DNA of 64,000 bases, taken from the NCBI GenBank assembly GCA_017470145.1, contig JAFUFB010000025.1, positions 124,001-188,000 of the forward strand. The letters run 5' to 3'. This DNA is from Clostridia bacterium. GTDB taxonomy: Bacteria; Bacillota; Clostridia; Christensenellales; Aristaeellaceae. The position numbers and the translations under genes are program-made. The first letter of the stretch is position 1; each line of letters starts with the position of its first letter. Shown here in pieces: positions 26,635 to 36,004 of this stretch. Below the pieces are notes generated by a model that did not search any database, was not told the origin of the DNA, and saw only the letters and a program-made list of their open reading frames with translations.

Positions 26635-26766
26635 ATGTTTAGCATCATCAAAATGAAATACCAGGCGAAGAAGATCACGGCGGCGGAGGTTTGGGCCTAC
26701 GCGGACGCGGGGAAGATCACCGAGGCGGAGGCCATCAAGATTTGCGGGCCGAGGCCGAAGGGGTGA
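26635..26766 (+). CDS. XkdX-like small phage protein
   Basis: A 43-residue protein with an AGGAGGGG RBS. The pattern VWAYADAGKITEAEAIKICG matches the XkdX family (short proteins after tail fibre genes, ending in an IT...ITG-like turn). Role unknown, likely tail-linked. Confidence 0.65.
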   Translation: MFSIIKMKYQAKKITAAEVWAYADAGKITEAEAIKICGPRPKG

Positions 26767-26771
26767 GAAGG

Positions 26772-26933
26772 ATGGACGGAAACGAGATTATCAGGGCTAT
26801 CCCAGAGCTGATGGACTATGAGCTGATCGGCGTGCTGCACGCGGCGGCCAATGAGATCGAGGCCAGGATGCTGCGGCCGCCCAGAGAAGTGGAATATCCA
26901 ACGGACGGAGACGGGCACAAACTGCCATGGTAG
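26772..26933 (+). CDS. Small phage protein, unknown
   Basis: A 53-residue protein starting 5 bases after the XkdX-like stop with a GAGAAGG RBS. It has a helical N-terminus (IIRAIPELMDYELIGVLHAAANEIEARML). No family recognised. Confidence 0.55.
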   Translation: MDGNEIIRAIPELMDYELIGVLHAAANEIEARMLRPPREVEYPTDGDGHKLPW

Positions 26934-26990
26934 AAGAGACGGAAAAAGTGGCTATTTTCGAAAAGGAAACAACCACCGGAGGGAAGGAGA

Positions 26991-27101
26991 ATGGACAGGA
27001 TGATCGCGTTTGCGGCGGGGTTATTCGTCGGGGCGATGGTGGCCATCTTCATCGTGGCCCTGGTAACGGCGGCAGACCAGAGAGAAGGCGATGATGAATG
27101 A
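26991..27101 (+). CDS. Small single-pass membrane protein (DUF3789-like)
   Basis: A 36-residue protein with GGAGGGAAGGAG upstream. One membrane segment (AFAAGLFVGAMVAIFIVALV) then a charged tail. This resembles DUF3789 phage proteins. Its stop overlaps the endolysin start (ATGA), so it belongs to the lysis region. Confidence 0.65.
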   Translation: MDRMIAFAAGLFVGAMVAIFIVALVTAADQREGDDE

Positions 27102-27979
27102 GCAAGATATCGGCGGCGGATTTCGTCAGCCGGGTGGAGCAGATCGCGGCGGAGGGTCCAGCTTATGAAAAGGGATACGATGGCAGCCGGGGGCTATGTG
27201 ATTGCATCGGGCTGATCATCGGCGGAATCCGGCGGGCCGGGGGCGACTGGCACGGGCTGCACGGCAGCAACTACGCTGCCCGGAGCGAGATGGAGCAGCT
27301 ACGGCCAATCGCCGGAACCGGCGACCTGCAGATCGGCGAGGCGGTATACAAGGCATGGGAGCCGGGACAGGAGAAATACGACCTGCCGGATTACTACAAG
27401 CCCGGCGGCGGGAGCTATAACGGCGACCTGCGGGATTATTACCATGTGGGCGTCGTGGTAAGCGTGGAACCGCTCAGAATCCGACACATGACATCACCGC
27501 AGCCAAAGATGGATACTACCATCGGGAAATGGAAATGGCACGGAAGGCTGAAAAAGATCGACTATGGCAACACGGGAAGAAACTCCACCAGCGGTGGCGG
27601 AGGAACAATGCCAAGAGAGGACAAAAAGGAGAAGATGAGCATGGAGGCGAGAGTGGTACTGGCCACCGGAGAAGGCGGCACGACAGTCAATCTGCGGGAA
27701 GGCCCTGGGACGAGCTATGGCCGCATCAAGGCGGTGAAGGTTGGCAGCACGGTGGAGATCGTCGAGGATCAGGGAGCCTGGTGTAAGATCATCGCGGACG
27801 GGAAAACCGGATGGATGATGGCGAACCACCTGGAATACATCGGGGAAGGGATTCAAAACGATGTGATTACAGAGGAAAACCAAGAGAAGATCGACAAGGC
27901 CCTGAGCGCCATGGAGAACGCCCTGGTCACCATCTCCGAACAGATCGAGATCATCGGCATGATCAACGGGCGGGGGTGA
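27098..27979 (+). CDS. Endolysin: NlpC/P60 peptidase with SH3 domain
   Basis: 293 residues. Residues 1-150 are an NlpC/P60 domain with the catalytic Cys in GLCDCIGLIIGGI and a His in YYHVGVVV. Residues ~185-245 are a bacterial SH3 domain (VNLREGPGTSYGRIKAVKVG ... GKTGWMMANHLEYI) that binds cell wall. The remaining tail is a helix. It cuts peptide bonds in peptidoglycan at the end of the lytic cycle; it lacks a signal peptide, so it needs the holin. Confidence 0.9.
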   Translation: MSKISAADFVSRVEQIAAEGPAYEKGYDGSRGLCDCIGLIIGGIRRAGGDWHGLHGSNYAARSEMEQLRPIAGTGDLQIGEAVYKAWEPGQEKYDLPDYYKPGGGSYNGDLRDYYHVGVVVSVEPLRIRHMTSPQPKMDTTIGKWKWHGRLKKIDYGNTGRNSTSGGGGTMPREDKKEKMSMEARVVLATGEGGTTVNLREGPGTSYGRIKAVKVGSTVEIVEDQGAWCKIIADGKTGWMMANHLEYIGEGIQNDVITEENQEKIDKALSAMENALVTISEQIEIIGMINGRG

Positions 27980-28353
27980 TGGCGATGAGCGAGGCAACAC
28001 AGATCATCGGATTCGGCCCGGAAAGCCTGTGGATATTTTTCGGCGTCTTGATCGGATTAGCAATTATCGTTGTGCTGTGGCTGGATTTGATCATCAAAGT
28101 GAGAGAGGTACGGAAACCGAAAGTGAACGATGAGCAGACGATACAGGACAGGCTGTCCAACGACCACAAGCGGCTGAAGGCGCTGGAGGATAAGACAAAA
28201 GAACAGGATAAGGAGCTGCGGCTGATCCTGCGGAGCCAGATGGACATCCTCCATCACCTGGTGGACGGAAACGGGACAGAGAAAATGAAAAAGACCCAGA
28301 CGGACATAGAGAATTATCTCATCACCGGAGAGGTGGAGGAAAGGAAGGAATGA
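27979..28353 (+). CDS. Membrane-anchored coiled-coil lysis-region protein
   Basis: A 124-residue protein whose ATG overlaps the endolysin stop. One membrane segment near residues 14-35 (LWIFFGVLIGLAIIVVLWL) is followed by a charged coiled coil (RLSNDHKRLKALEDKTKEQD). This resembles phage haemolysin XhlA-type or other holin-accessory proteins in layout only. Stop overlaps the holin start. Confidence 0.6.
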   Translation: MAMSEATQIIGFGPESLWIFFGVLIGLAIIVVLWLDLIIKVREVRKPKVNDEQTIQDRLSNDHKRLKALEDKTKEQDKELRLILRSQMDILHHLVDGNGTEKMKKTQTDIENYLITGEVEERKE

Positions 28354-28610
28354 AAGCTATGTATAAGAGCTGGTTGAAGGCGGCTATTATCCGGGCGATC
28401 AGGACGTTTGCAGAGAGCGCCCTGGCTTACATCGGCACCGGAGCGGTAGGCATCACTGAGGTGGATTGGCTGGGCGTGGTGAGCGCCGGAGCCTTCGGAT
28501 TCGTCACCAGTCTTCTGCTGGCCGTAGCGACGGGTCTGCCAGAAGTAGAGCAGCCGAAGGGTGAGCGGACGGAACCGCCTGACGCTGACAATATTGCCGC
28601 TAACGAATGA
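28350..28610 (+). CDS. Phage holin, r1t-like
   Basis: An 86-residue protein with the family pattern IRAIRTFAESALAYIG ... ITEVDWLGVVSAGAFGFVTS and a second membrane segment, then a charged tail. Holins form the membrane holes that release endolysin. It ends the prophage transcript; a terminator follows. Confidence 0.8.
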   Translation: MKAMYKSWLKAAIIRAIRTFAESALAYIGTGAVGITEVDWLGVVSAGAFGFVTSLLLAVATGLPEVEQPKGERTEPPDADNIAANE

Positions 28611-28611
28611 T

Positions 28612-28650
28612 AAAGAAAAACCCCGGGGAGAATTCCCTGGGGATTTTCTT
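28612..28650 (+). terminator. Rho-independent terminator after the holin
   Basis: A-rich left side, then CCCCGGGGAG - AATTC - CCTGGGG and a TTTTCTTTT run. Ends the late phage operon. Confidence 0.85.
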
Positions 28651-28938
28651 TTACACCGCGATGGTGTAGACCACAACCCGCTTATTTGAGCGTGGTACAT
28701 GAGGCAGACCGTCCGCAAAGGTTCGGATGAGTCTGGTTTGGTGAGCCCGGCGGGATTCGAACCCACGACCTTTTGATTCGTAGATCCTACCCTGCACGAG
28801 CCGCCATGTCAGTATTTCCAACAGGTTCCGGCTTTCAGAAGGCAATTCTGAACCCCGATCTGAACCCCAACCGGGAAATAACCACAAGAAACCTTTGATC
28901 CCAATCAACTATCCCGCACTCATCTGCGATTCGATTAC
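28651..28938. other. Spacer between phage and island, containing the partial tRNA repeat
   Basis: No gene is visible. It contains the 43-bp tRNA-Arg 3'-half copy (28741-28783). The remaining sequence has no recognised integrase or RNA. Confidence 0.6.
28741..28783. repeat. Attachment-site repeat: copy of the tRNA-Arg 3' half
   Basis: These 43 bases are identical to 39467-39509, which run from the anticodon loop to the 3' end of tRNA-Arg. The match stops abruptly at ATCC versus TCAA. This is the usual core for tyrosine recombinase integration in tRNA genes. It is not a working tRNA. Confidence 0.88.
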
Positions 28939-29766
28939 TCATTGTCCTTTATGAGAGCGGACGGGTTTCTGGGATTCAGCATATAGCTTCTCAATCTGAG
29001 ATGCCCTTAACTGAGGATACATCTGCTTTGCAAGATCTTTTGTCAATCCGCTGCGGAAGCCTTTTACAATAGCCGCATTCCGTTCGCTTGTCGCTTTTTC
29101 CGCAGCGTATTTTTCAACTATAGCGCACATAGCATCCTTTCCTTTCTGTGTCTCCTTAAAAAATCGGACACGATCGGCGAGTAGTGAATAGTTCATCTGA
29201 TCGGCTTGTGTACAGTGAAAATCATGCATTAATCTTCCCAGATCGGTATCGTCCTTGTTTTCACCGTTCACGTAGATAATGTGTTCCATATCTCCGAACA
29301 GTTCACCAGATTCTTGAATCGTTCGGTCGATATGGTAGATCGGCCTGTTTCCACCCAATACATCATGCTCAGTAATAAAGATCACATAGGTTTCAGGAAG
29401 CTTTTCAAAATCCTGACGTTTATTCAGCGCGTTTGCATCAATCAAGCTGCTGATATATCTAGCCCGTTTTGGTTTTGCGCCGGCGTCAGCTCGCTGTACT
29501 TCCACAGCAAATAGTTTGCCGCTGGAATCCTTGGCGCGTATGTCCAAACGGAGACTCCGTCCTTGAAGATTTTTGATCTCCATCTGAGCGTGTACGGAAA
29601 TCACCTTGATTCCCGGATCCTCCAGGATGATCTGAAGCAGAAGCGCCGTCTCTTCCTTTTGTCCGTCAAACACCTTGGACATGAAGGTGTCATCGAAGAG
29701 CCGGAACATCTCGACCCTTCTGTAGACTTCCGGCGGATAAGCCTGGGTCTTCCGTTTCTGAGACAT
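28939..29766 (-). CDS. Rpn/PD-(D/E)XK nuclease family putative transposase
   Basis: A 275-residue protein of the recombination-promoting nuclease (PDDEXK_2) family. The N-terminus (YRRVEMFRLFDDTFMSKVFDG) and nuclease core (LRLDIRAKDSSGKLFAVEVQ: Asp, then the E-x-Q variant) are characteristic. The C-terminal RSGLTKDLAKQMY-type helix is also typical. Members cut DNA and aid RecA-independent recombination, and are often mobile-region passengers. It has its own sigma-A promoter and an AAGGGAGCG RBS. Confidence 0.88.
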   Translation of the reverse strand: MSQKRKTQAYPPEVYRRVEMFRLFDDTFMSKVFDGQKEETALLLQIILEDPGIKVISVHAQMEIKNLQGRSLRLDIRAKDSSGKLFAVEVQRADAGAKPKRARYISSLIDANALNKRQDFEKLPETYVIFITEHDVLGGNRPIYHIDRTIQESGELFGDMEHIIYVNGENKDDTDLGRLMHDFHCTQADQMNYSLLADRVRFFKETQKGKDAMCAIVEKYAAEKATSERNAAIVKGFRSGLTKDLAKQMYPQLRASQIEKLYAESQKPVRSHKGQ

Positions 29767-29795
29767 TGCTTCCGCTCCCTTCAGGTGATACCTTA

Positions 29796-29824
29796 ATTAT
29801 ACTGAATCTTTACCGATGCGTCAA
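29796..29824 (-). promoter_or_regulatory. Sigma-A-type promoter for the Rpn gene
   Basis: On the minus strand: TTGACG, 17 bases, TATAAT, about 30 bases before the start codon. Confidence 0.8.
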
Positions 29825-29841
29825 ACTGCTTTTCCTATGTA

Positions 29842-31833
29842 TTAATTTTGATTCAGGCACTCGCCTACAACATATCCCCGGTATGTTTTCCCGCTGACAG
29901 TTGTCTCCACATAGTATAACGGCGCCTTTCGAGCCAACACGGTTACTTTTGTTCCTTTTTTCAATGTGCACAGCGTGCCGCTGTTATTGATCGGATCGTC
30001 AACCAGTACGGTCTTTGTTTTTACGCTGACGTTATCCCTTGTAAAATTGGGCTCCATGGAGACTTTCGCAATCCGCTCCAAGATCGGATCATCATGAATA
30101 ATCACCCAGCCTGTCCGATGCTTTCCTTTCCCGGTTTCATAATGTACCATAAGCCAGTCTCCCTCGCGGCAGAGAAATGCCACGGGTTCCTTCAGCGATA
30201 CAGCGGCTTTCCCTTTTGCGGCGCGTGATGCTTTTTTATCCGGATATACATATACAGGAACCGATTTGTCGATTCCAAGTCGGGCATACAATACTTCCGC
30301 ATCTCCAATATCCGCGTAGTTATCCATCAGGGCTCCGTTCACATACTGCTCTCTGATTGCCAGGTCAAAGTCCCAAGTAAGCAGCCGCATAAGCGTTTCA
30401 TAAGCTTCGAAGATATCCCTGGTTCGGAAAGATGACGCTTCCCGATTGATCGCCTGCGGCATATATAGCGCATGATTGTCTGATGAAAGTGATGAGTTTT
30501 GGATGAGCATGCAGTCTTCAAACAAATATGCATGTTCAATATAATACTTGCTGTCCACAGTATCCACCTGCCAGGAACCATTACTTTTCCTGGATAGTTC
30601 AATCCATATATTCGGATGTTCATCCCCGGCGTAAATGCATACCTGATCCGTCACGGTACGGCTGAAACGACCGGTTTCCTGGACGCTTTCGCCTGGAGAA
30701 AAGCGCATGCTCATCGCCTCGCAGTGGTTTTCGATCATCTGACTGTTGATCCAATCCGTTTCCCATCGCCCGTCTGTCAGGATTTCATGGCAAAGGCGAT
30801 GATAGCATGTGTCCCGTTGAAGCGTGAATCGCTCCACGTCCGAAGTATTCACCTGGGCTTCGGTCATCCATTCAGATTTTCTTTCGCCGGCAAGTTCCGC
30901 CAGGTATCTTTCCAAAACCTCCACATCCATCCTGCAAAGGCCCTCGCATGTAACCGTAGGCTGCCGGTATTCTGGATAATGTCCTTCAGTCATTACCAAC
31001 GGCAGGGTATAGGAGATGGAGCCATATTCATCCTGAAGCAAGACTGTCAGTTCCTCAAGCGTAGCATGCGCGGTAATCGTTTCTAAGGCTTTCCCGTCTT
31101 CCTGCCGAATCTTCGTCAGTATTTCGGTTCCGGTGGTTCCTCCCCATTCATACGGATAGCTGACGTCATCAAAGGATGTTGTCAGTTTTTCATCCACACC
31201 TTCATCTGGAATCCAGGTGCGGGTATAGAGCATTCGCTTCTCATCCTCTACTCTTTCAACCGTGGTGCATCCCATCGGCCACGGGTCATCAAAGGCCATC
31301 AGCATATTCGCCGCAACAATGATAACTCCTGGTAGATTCCCTCCTGCCTCCGCATAACTGCCCATGGGTGTATCAGTACGACGAAACATATCAATGTATT
31401 CCTGCAGCATTTGATTGATCTTCTTCTCGGAAAACCTACCCTGCAAGAACTTCTTCTCCATGTTCTTTGGCATGATTTCCGGAATCTCGCTATAATCCTC
31501 CACCTGCAGAACTTCCTTTGGGACCCAGTCCCTGTATCCTTTTTGGAATACCAGGGTAATGGGGCCGCTCCATCCGGAAAACTGTGTACAATACCCACCC
31601 ATATATCCATATCGTCCTACACAGGCAGCCAGATAAAAATACCAGTCGTTCCCTTCCTTTTTTTGCCCCAGAATATCGTAACCGACAGCGCCAAACTCTC
31701 CCAGACCCTCTGATACAGTAGAGAGAAGCAGCGCCTCAATATAATGGGTGGGTATTTCATCAGCATGAGCTTTATTCAAAGGTGCAACAAACAGGATCAG
31801 GAACATACAGACCAGGCAAAGGATTCTCCTCAT
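29842..31833 (-). CDS. Secreted protein with C-terminal SH3-like domains
   Basis: About 663 residues, ATG at 31833 with CGGAGG nine bases upstream. A signal peptide (MRRILCLVCMFLILFVAPLN) ends at AHA. The first ~500 residues have no recognised family. The C-terminus has one or two SH3-like domains (KEPVAFLCREGDWLMVHYET and a final GTKVTVLARKAPLYYVETTV), suggesting cell-wall or ligand binding outside the cell. It is next to another SH3-bearing secreted protein of similar size. Confidence 0.65.
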   Translation of the reverse strand: MRRILCLVCMFLILFVAPLNKAHADEIPTHYIEALLLSTVSEGLGEFGAVGYDILGQKKEGNDWYFYLAACVGRYGYMGGYCTQFSGWSGPITLVFQKGYRDWVPKEVLQVEDYSEIPEIMPKNMEKKFLQGRFSEKKINQMLQEYIDMFRRTDTPMGSYAEAGGNLPGVIIVAANMLMAFDDPWPMGCTTVERVEDEKRMLYTRTWIPDEGVDEKLTTSFDDVSYPYEWGGTTGTEILTKIRQEDGKALETITAHATLEELTVLLQDEYGSISYTLPLVMTEGHYPEYRQPTVTCEGLCRMDVEVLERYLAELAGERKSEWMTEAQVNTSDVERFTLQRDTCYHRLCHEILTDGRWETDWINSQMIENHCEAMSMRFSPGESVQETGRFSRTVTDQVCIYAGDEHPNIWIELSRKSNGSWQVDTVDSKYYIEHAYLFEDCMLIQNSSLSSDNHALYMPQAINREASSFRTRDIFEAYETLMRLLTWDFDLAIREQYVNGALMDNYADIGDAEVLYARLGIDKSVPVYVYPDKKASRAAKGKAAVSLKEPVAFLCREGDWLMVHYETGKGKHRTGWVIIHDDPILERIAKVSMEPNFTRDNVSVKTKTVLVDDPINNSGTLCTLKKGTKVTVLARKAPLYYVETTVSGKTYRGYVVGECLNQN

Positions 31834-31923
31834 GACCACGAACCTCCGATAAAGATTTTCACACGGATCTTTCCATTCAGCGATCTTATTAACCTTCCGT
31901 CTGCATTGATGGAAGCTTTTCTA

Positions 31924-33933
31924 TTAGTTACCGTTGCGATTTAAAACCAATTCATAATCCGTAAGTCCCATGCGAAGTGCATTACGCTTGAAATAGCCAT
32001 ATGTTCCCTCAGCATCCATTATGCAACCTAAATCTCCACTGGGAATAGATACGTAGCACCATCCGTCTTTCTCAAAGAGAATATGCATTGGGGTACCGGC
32101 CGCAACTTTCGTGACTGTGCGATCAAACAGCCCTGTTCCGGATTTCAAGTTCGTCTCTTCAACTGCTTCCCCCATGGGGAGCAGCGTATAGGAGCTGGCT
32201 GTTGGCTGATCGTTGTCATCCAGGCAAACATAAACCGAGGAAACAAAGCCCTTAAGATCACCAAGCCGTACTTCATACCAGGGGAATGGATCTCCGTCCG
32301 CTTTCCCGAGAATCTGAACGATTGTTCCGGGATTCAGCAATCCCAAATCCCGGGAGTGAGAAGATTTCTTCTCCCGTAAATGAACTCCGCTCACCATTGC
32401 ATAGTTTTCTGGAAATGGTGTTTGGTTCCACTCGACAAAGTCCTCTGAGGTCTTCGGCAGCTCACCAAACCGCAACATTGCCTCCGCGCTGCTGATGTAC
32501 ATGTTCTGGCTTCCATTGCTTTTTTCCCCAGAACTTGACGTGATCCAAGTCCATCGATCATTTCCGTTATCATAGAGCTGGAAGCTTTTTTCAGCATCAC
32601 CAAATGTGATATTATACTTATTGAGATGAATCATGCCGTCCGCATCTATCTCGCAAATGCAGGAAACTGTTTCTCCATTCTGTTCTCCGTAATTGATGCG
32701 AAATCGAGGCAAAAGCATCAAAGGAGTCATCGTGACGGAAATCTCACGATCTGATAGGACGCACGGTCCAATAGCATGCGGTTCCCACCGCCCATGCTCG
32801 CGAATCAGTGAAACTGCAATTCGGGTAGAATCCTTCTCCAGAATAAACAATCCCTGGTCATCAGAATCGTCAAAGCTTTCATCACCTTCTCTGGAAAACT
32901 GTGCTAGTACGCCCTCCACCAGTTTCCATCCCTGATTTATATATTGTTCCAGATTCGTTTCATCTGGAATGGATTCGACAAAATAGGATGCGGTACAAAC
33001 TATATTGTTTTCCAGTTCGATCCTGACGTCTTCATTCTGAGACGGTTTCTCTTCTGGCTCCCTTGCTTCAGAAGCAGTTGTGTTTATATTTTCTTCCCCC
33101 AGCAACTCCTTCAGCCACATCGATGCGGCATGCGTCCAACCCTCTTCAGGGCCAAGGCAGGAAAGCCAGAGCTCCCTGATAGCTTCACTCGCAGTGATAT
33201 TCCCTGATTTTAATCCTTCCTCGAGCCGCTGCGTCGGTATAATTACACCCCATCGATAGAGCTTATCAGAAAACAACTGGATACTGTTTGAATCCCAATG
33301 ATGAAGCCAATCATTCTTATCGAATGCGTCTGCTATTTCTCGGATGTTTCCTTCACCAGGATAATTCTCATAGTCCCCTTGATAAAAAGGCGTTGCCGCT
33401 TCCATGGTTCTTCCTGTTACTTGATCAAAATACAGCCTGTAGCAGTATTCTGAATGGCCTTCATCCGGCCAGTATTCCAGCAATCCATTCGCTTCATCGC
33501 AGTGAAAAATAAATTTCTCAGAATCCTCATAGGACCATCCATATACTTCTGTCAAAAGGTCCTTTGCATTCTGAATCACAGTTTCTTCGATAGAACCTGA
33601 TTCTGGTATATCCTGTGTCGCAGGAGAAGGAGCCGAAGCAGTATCAGAATCGTCTTCTGAGAGACCCATGCAAACAGAACATGGAGATAAAAGATCATAG
33701 GGAGACATACTGAGCTGGTCTTCTGTAATTTCAATCATGCCATCATAATACCGAGGATGGATGGATGCGCAATGATGAATCCAATGATATCTTGTCCCGC
33801 CTTCAGGATTCACCCAATAAGTTTGCTTCTCCGCGGTTTCTGCCTGTGCGTTACAGAATGAAGCGCTGAATCCTGTCCCAAGAGTATTAAATAAACATAC
33901 CCCAGCGATCACAGCTGCGATTTTTCTTTTCAT
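31924..33933 (-). CDS. Secreted SH3-domain protein with N-terminal Cys/His motif
   Basis: About 669 residues. Signal peptide MKRKIAAVIAGVCLFNTLGT. After it comes WVNPEGGTRYHWIHHCASIH ... LLSPCSVC, a Cys/His pattern found in many secreted Clostridia proteins (YxNPEGGxxYHxxxxC). The middle resembles the ectodomain of the sigma-factor partner encoded at 36401-37645 (helical, tryptophan-rich). A C-terminal SH3 domain includes GTIVQILGKADGDPFPWYEV. ATG at 33933 preferred; its 3' neighbour overlap is small. Function unknown, likely envelope-associated. Confidence 0.65.
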   Translation of the reverse strand: MKRKIAAVIAGVCLFNTLGTGFSASFCNAQAETAEKQTYWVNPEGGTRYHWIHHCASIHPRYYDGMIEITEDQLSMSPYDLLSPCSVCMGLSEDDSDTASAPSPATQDIPESGSIEETVIQNAKDLLTEVYGWSYEDSEKFIFHCDEANGLLEYWPDEGHSEYCYRLYFDQVTGRTMEAATPFYQGDYENYPGEGNIREIADAFDKNDWLHHWDSNSIQLFSDKLYRWGVIIPTQRLEEGLKSGNITASEAIRELWLSCLGPEEGWTHAASMWLKELLGEENINTTASEAREPEEKPSQNEDVRIELENNIVCTASYFVESIPDETNLEQYINQGWKLVEGVLAQFSREGDESFDDSDDQGLFILEKDSTRIAVSLIREHGRWEPHAIGPCVLSDREISVTMTPLMLLPRFRINYGEQNGETVSCICEIDADGMIHLNKYNITFGDAEKSFQLYDNGNDRWTWITSSSGEKSNGSQNMYISSAEAMLRFGELPKTSEDFVEWNQTPFPENYAMVSGVHLREKKSSHSRDLGLLNPGTIVQILGKADGDPFPWYEVRLGDLKGFVSSVYVCLDDNDQPTASSYTLLPMGEAVEETNLKSGTGLFDRTVTKVAAGTPMHILFEKDGWCYVSIPSGDLGCIMDAEGTYGYFKRNALRMGLTDYELVLNRNGN

Positions 33934-33947
33934 GACCGATCCTCTTT

Positions 33948-34151
33948 TCAATTCTTATTGCGTATGGAATCCAGCAAGCTCTGCAGCTCGTCCACCGACA
34001 TATCTCCGGAATCCACCAGATTATTCACCAGCATGGCGGGCTGCCCGCCGAAAGCACGAGTCACCAGCTTCCATAACTCATAGGTAGAAGCTTCAGCTTC
34101 CTCTCTGCAGATCTCCTGCGTATCATCTGTCAGATAAGCTACACTGTTCAC
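33948..34151 (-). pseudogene. BlaI/MecI repressor C-terminal fragment
   Basis: 67 codons matching the dimerisation tail of BlaI: ICREEAEASTYELWKLV ... MLVNNLVDSGDMSVDELQSL. The same region of the intact BlaI here reads LLVNHLVDSGDLSAQDLEEI. The DNA-binding domain is absent and no RBS is evident, so it looks like a remnant. Confidence 0.75.
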
Positions 34152-34163
34152 TGGTATGGACGA

Positions 34164-35585
34164 TCATCCATTACTCCTCGGAATATGCAGGGTATCCACT
34201 CTCCAGGACGGAGCCAATCGCACAATAAATAATGACTGGGTGCTTATGTCTACCAGGCGAACAAACGTTTGTTCATTATCCTGGAAAATAGCATCCAACT
34301 TATATCCATTGATCTCATTGCTCAGTCCGGGCTGAATGGCCTCCATATAGCGATTCAGCTTCACACAGCATTCTTCAATCAAATCATTTGTAATGTCTTC
34401 TCTTTCGCGAATGATCTCCTCTTCGCTCCACGGGTTCGTTATATTTCTGAATTCCACAAGACTTCCGTCCGGATTCAGCACACAGTAAGCAAAGAAAGAG
34501 TTATTTGCGTTGTTGATTATCACAGTCACGTCTTCATCATCCTGTTGTGCTTCTATGTTTGTCATCAAATCAAGGTCAAAACCTGCTTCTTCAAAGATAA
34601 ACTTCGCCCGGTTTTCATACCAGGCCATCTGTGGTGTTGCCTCTTCCTGAGTCCGTGCAGCCCCTGACCCTATTGAATAAGCATTCAGAGGAAGATACGT
34701 TCCTTCTGCCGGTATTACCCCATATTCATCCGGGTCAAAGGCTGATACAGTACTGGCCCCATAATCCGAAGCGTTTCCCGCGAATGAAATATGGAGTTCA
34801 TGAACTCCATCCAGAAAAGTATGCAGTGCAATGCGGGCTGTTCCGTTCACTTCTGTAAACAGTCCCATTTCATTCATCTCTGCATCCATGGAAAACTGTG
34901 ACAGCTCATATTTCTCCGTCATGTTTATGATAGCCTGGGTGGGCGTAATATAGTCTTCCATTTTTACAGCTTCTTCTGGATAAGGCGGGGCAGAGATAGA
35001 ATCGTCCACGATATTCATCGTTCGCTGAACCGCTAACCAGATGCCCAGACTTAGAATATTGCTTATAGAATCAGGAATCTGATCCCCATCCAGGCGAACG
35101 GTCAAGTGTCTGCCATCTGAAAATGAGAACGCATCTTCTGACAGCGCAGGGACCTGGGCAAAAACACTGTGGCCAAGCGCTATAAGCTGGTTTAGCTGCG
35201 CGCTGGATCTGAGGATAGCAGATTGCGGATTATCTTCCGCAACAACATATGTCCCAGGATGACACACTTCCATTCCATATTTATATCGATTATTTGCAAT
35301 CGCCGTAAACCCATTCTCCCGAAGGCTTCCATCGCGTCTTGGAGAAGACAGATCCAGTACCCATTTGGAATTTACTCCGTCCTGAACATAGGATGTCTCC
35401 AGATATTTGAATGCTTCTCCATCCAGGGAGAATGTAGCGCTGCCTGTCAGTGTGACATTCTCAGTGGCGGTCAAAAGCTGTGCCGCTGCATCGAATATCC
35501 GCGCTGCAGCTTCATCCGCATAAGCAGAAAACAGGCTTCCCATGGCCAGAATCAGTGTCACAATCAAAGCTATCCATTTTTTCAT
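34164..35585 (-). CDS. Secreted protein of unknown function
   Basis: About 473 residues. Signal peptide MKKWIALIVTLILAMGSLFS ending at SAYA. The mature part has YLETSYVQDG..., then EKYELSQFSMDAEMNEMGLF, with an acidic, asparagine-containing C-terminal part. No family recognised. An earlier in-frame start would include a leftover BlaI tail (LLDDIRNN), so ATG at 35585 is chosen. Confidence 0.6.
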   Translation of the reverse strand: MKKWIALIVTLILAMGSLFSAYADEAAARIFDAAAQLLTATENVTLTGSATFSLDGEAFKYLETSYVQDGVNSKWVLDLSSPRRDGSLRENGFTAIANNRYKYGMEVCHPGTYVVAEDNPQSAILRSSAQLNQLIALGHSVFAQVPALSEDAFSFSDGRHLTVRLDGDQIPDSISNILSLGIWLAVQRTMNIVDDSISAPPYPEEAVKMEDYITPTQAIINMTEKYELSQFSMDAEMNEMGLFTEVNGTARIALHTFLDGVHELHISFAGNASDYGASTVSAFDPDEYGVIPAEGTYLPLNAYSIGSGAARTQEEATPQMAWYENRAKFIFEEAGFDLDLMTNIEAQQDDEDVTVIINNANNSFFAYCVLNPDGSLVEFRNITNPWSEEEIIREREDITNDLIEECCVKLNRYMEAIQPGLSNEINGYKLDAIFQDNEQTFVRLVDISTQSLFIVRLAPSWRVDTLHIPRSNG

Positions 35586-35609
35586 TTTCAATACGACCTT
35601 CTTTCTTTT

Positions 35610-35697
35610 ATTGTTGCGTATGTCGTCCAGCAAGCTCTAAAGCTCTTCAACCGACATAATTCCGGAATCTACCAGGACTTTTTTACCGGCATCATCT
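35610..35697 (-). pseudogene. Second BlaI tail remnant with an in-frame stop
   Basis: Reads VLVDSGIMSVEEL, stop, SLLDDIRNN on the minus strand, clearly the BlaI C-terminus with a TAG stop and missing upstream part. It runs into the leader of the downstream secreted gene. Confidence 0.7.
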
Positions 35698-35736
35698 CTG
35701 CTTTCCTTCTCTTAACCGTTTCCCTGATAATCTATT

Positions 35737-35919
35737 TCATCCCGATTGCAGTTCAACCAGACCACCCGGAACACAGGGGCAATTTGTATGGCGAACATAG
35801 CCACAGTCGGCGATCCTGCTTCCTGTCCCTTTACTGCGAATTGCGCATAGTATCAGTGCGCTGATTATGACAGTTATCACCAGAAGCATAGTTACCACAA
35901 ACACAAATTGCAGTTTCAT
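35737..35919 (-). CDS. Small signal-peptide/membrane protein, paralogue A
   Basis: A 60-residue protein. N-terminus MKLQFVFVVTMLLVITVIIS is a signal or membrane helix; the rest has three cysteines. Its upstream DNA and N-terminus match the gene at 38187-38441, so the two are duplicates with different C-termini. GAGGTACGGATTT supplies the RBS. Confidence 0.45.
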   Translation of the reverse strand: MKLQFVFVVTMLLVITVIISALILCAIRSKGTGSRIADCGYVRHTNCPCVPGGLVELQSG

Positions 35920-36004
35920 AAATCCGTACCTCGTTTTTGTATAACTGTTGCTATCCATACAATCGGATAATCAACCTACAGGAACAGCGATCCTATGGCC
36001 GCAA
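35857..36004. repeat. Imperfect direct repeat, copy 1
   Basis: About 145 bases matching 38377-38527: part of the small signal-peptide gene, its RBS region, and a shared downstream tail of the preceding gene (encoding RIAVPVG). Marks a segmental duplication. Confidence 0.75.

Noticed and set aside
28741-28783. A second tRNA-Arg gene
   Set aside because: Only the 3' half is present; no 5' half follows at 28784.
28939-29766. The Rpn-type nuclease as the island's integrase
   Set aside because: It is a PD-(D/E)XK nuclease family protein with no tyrosine or serine recombinase motifs.
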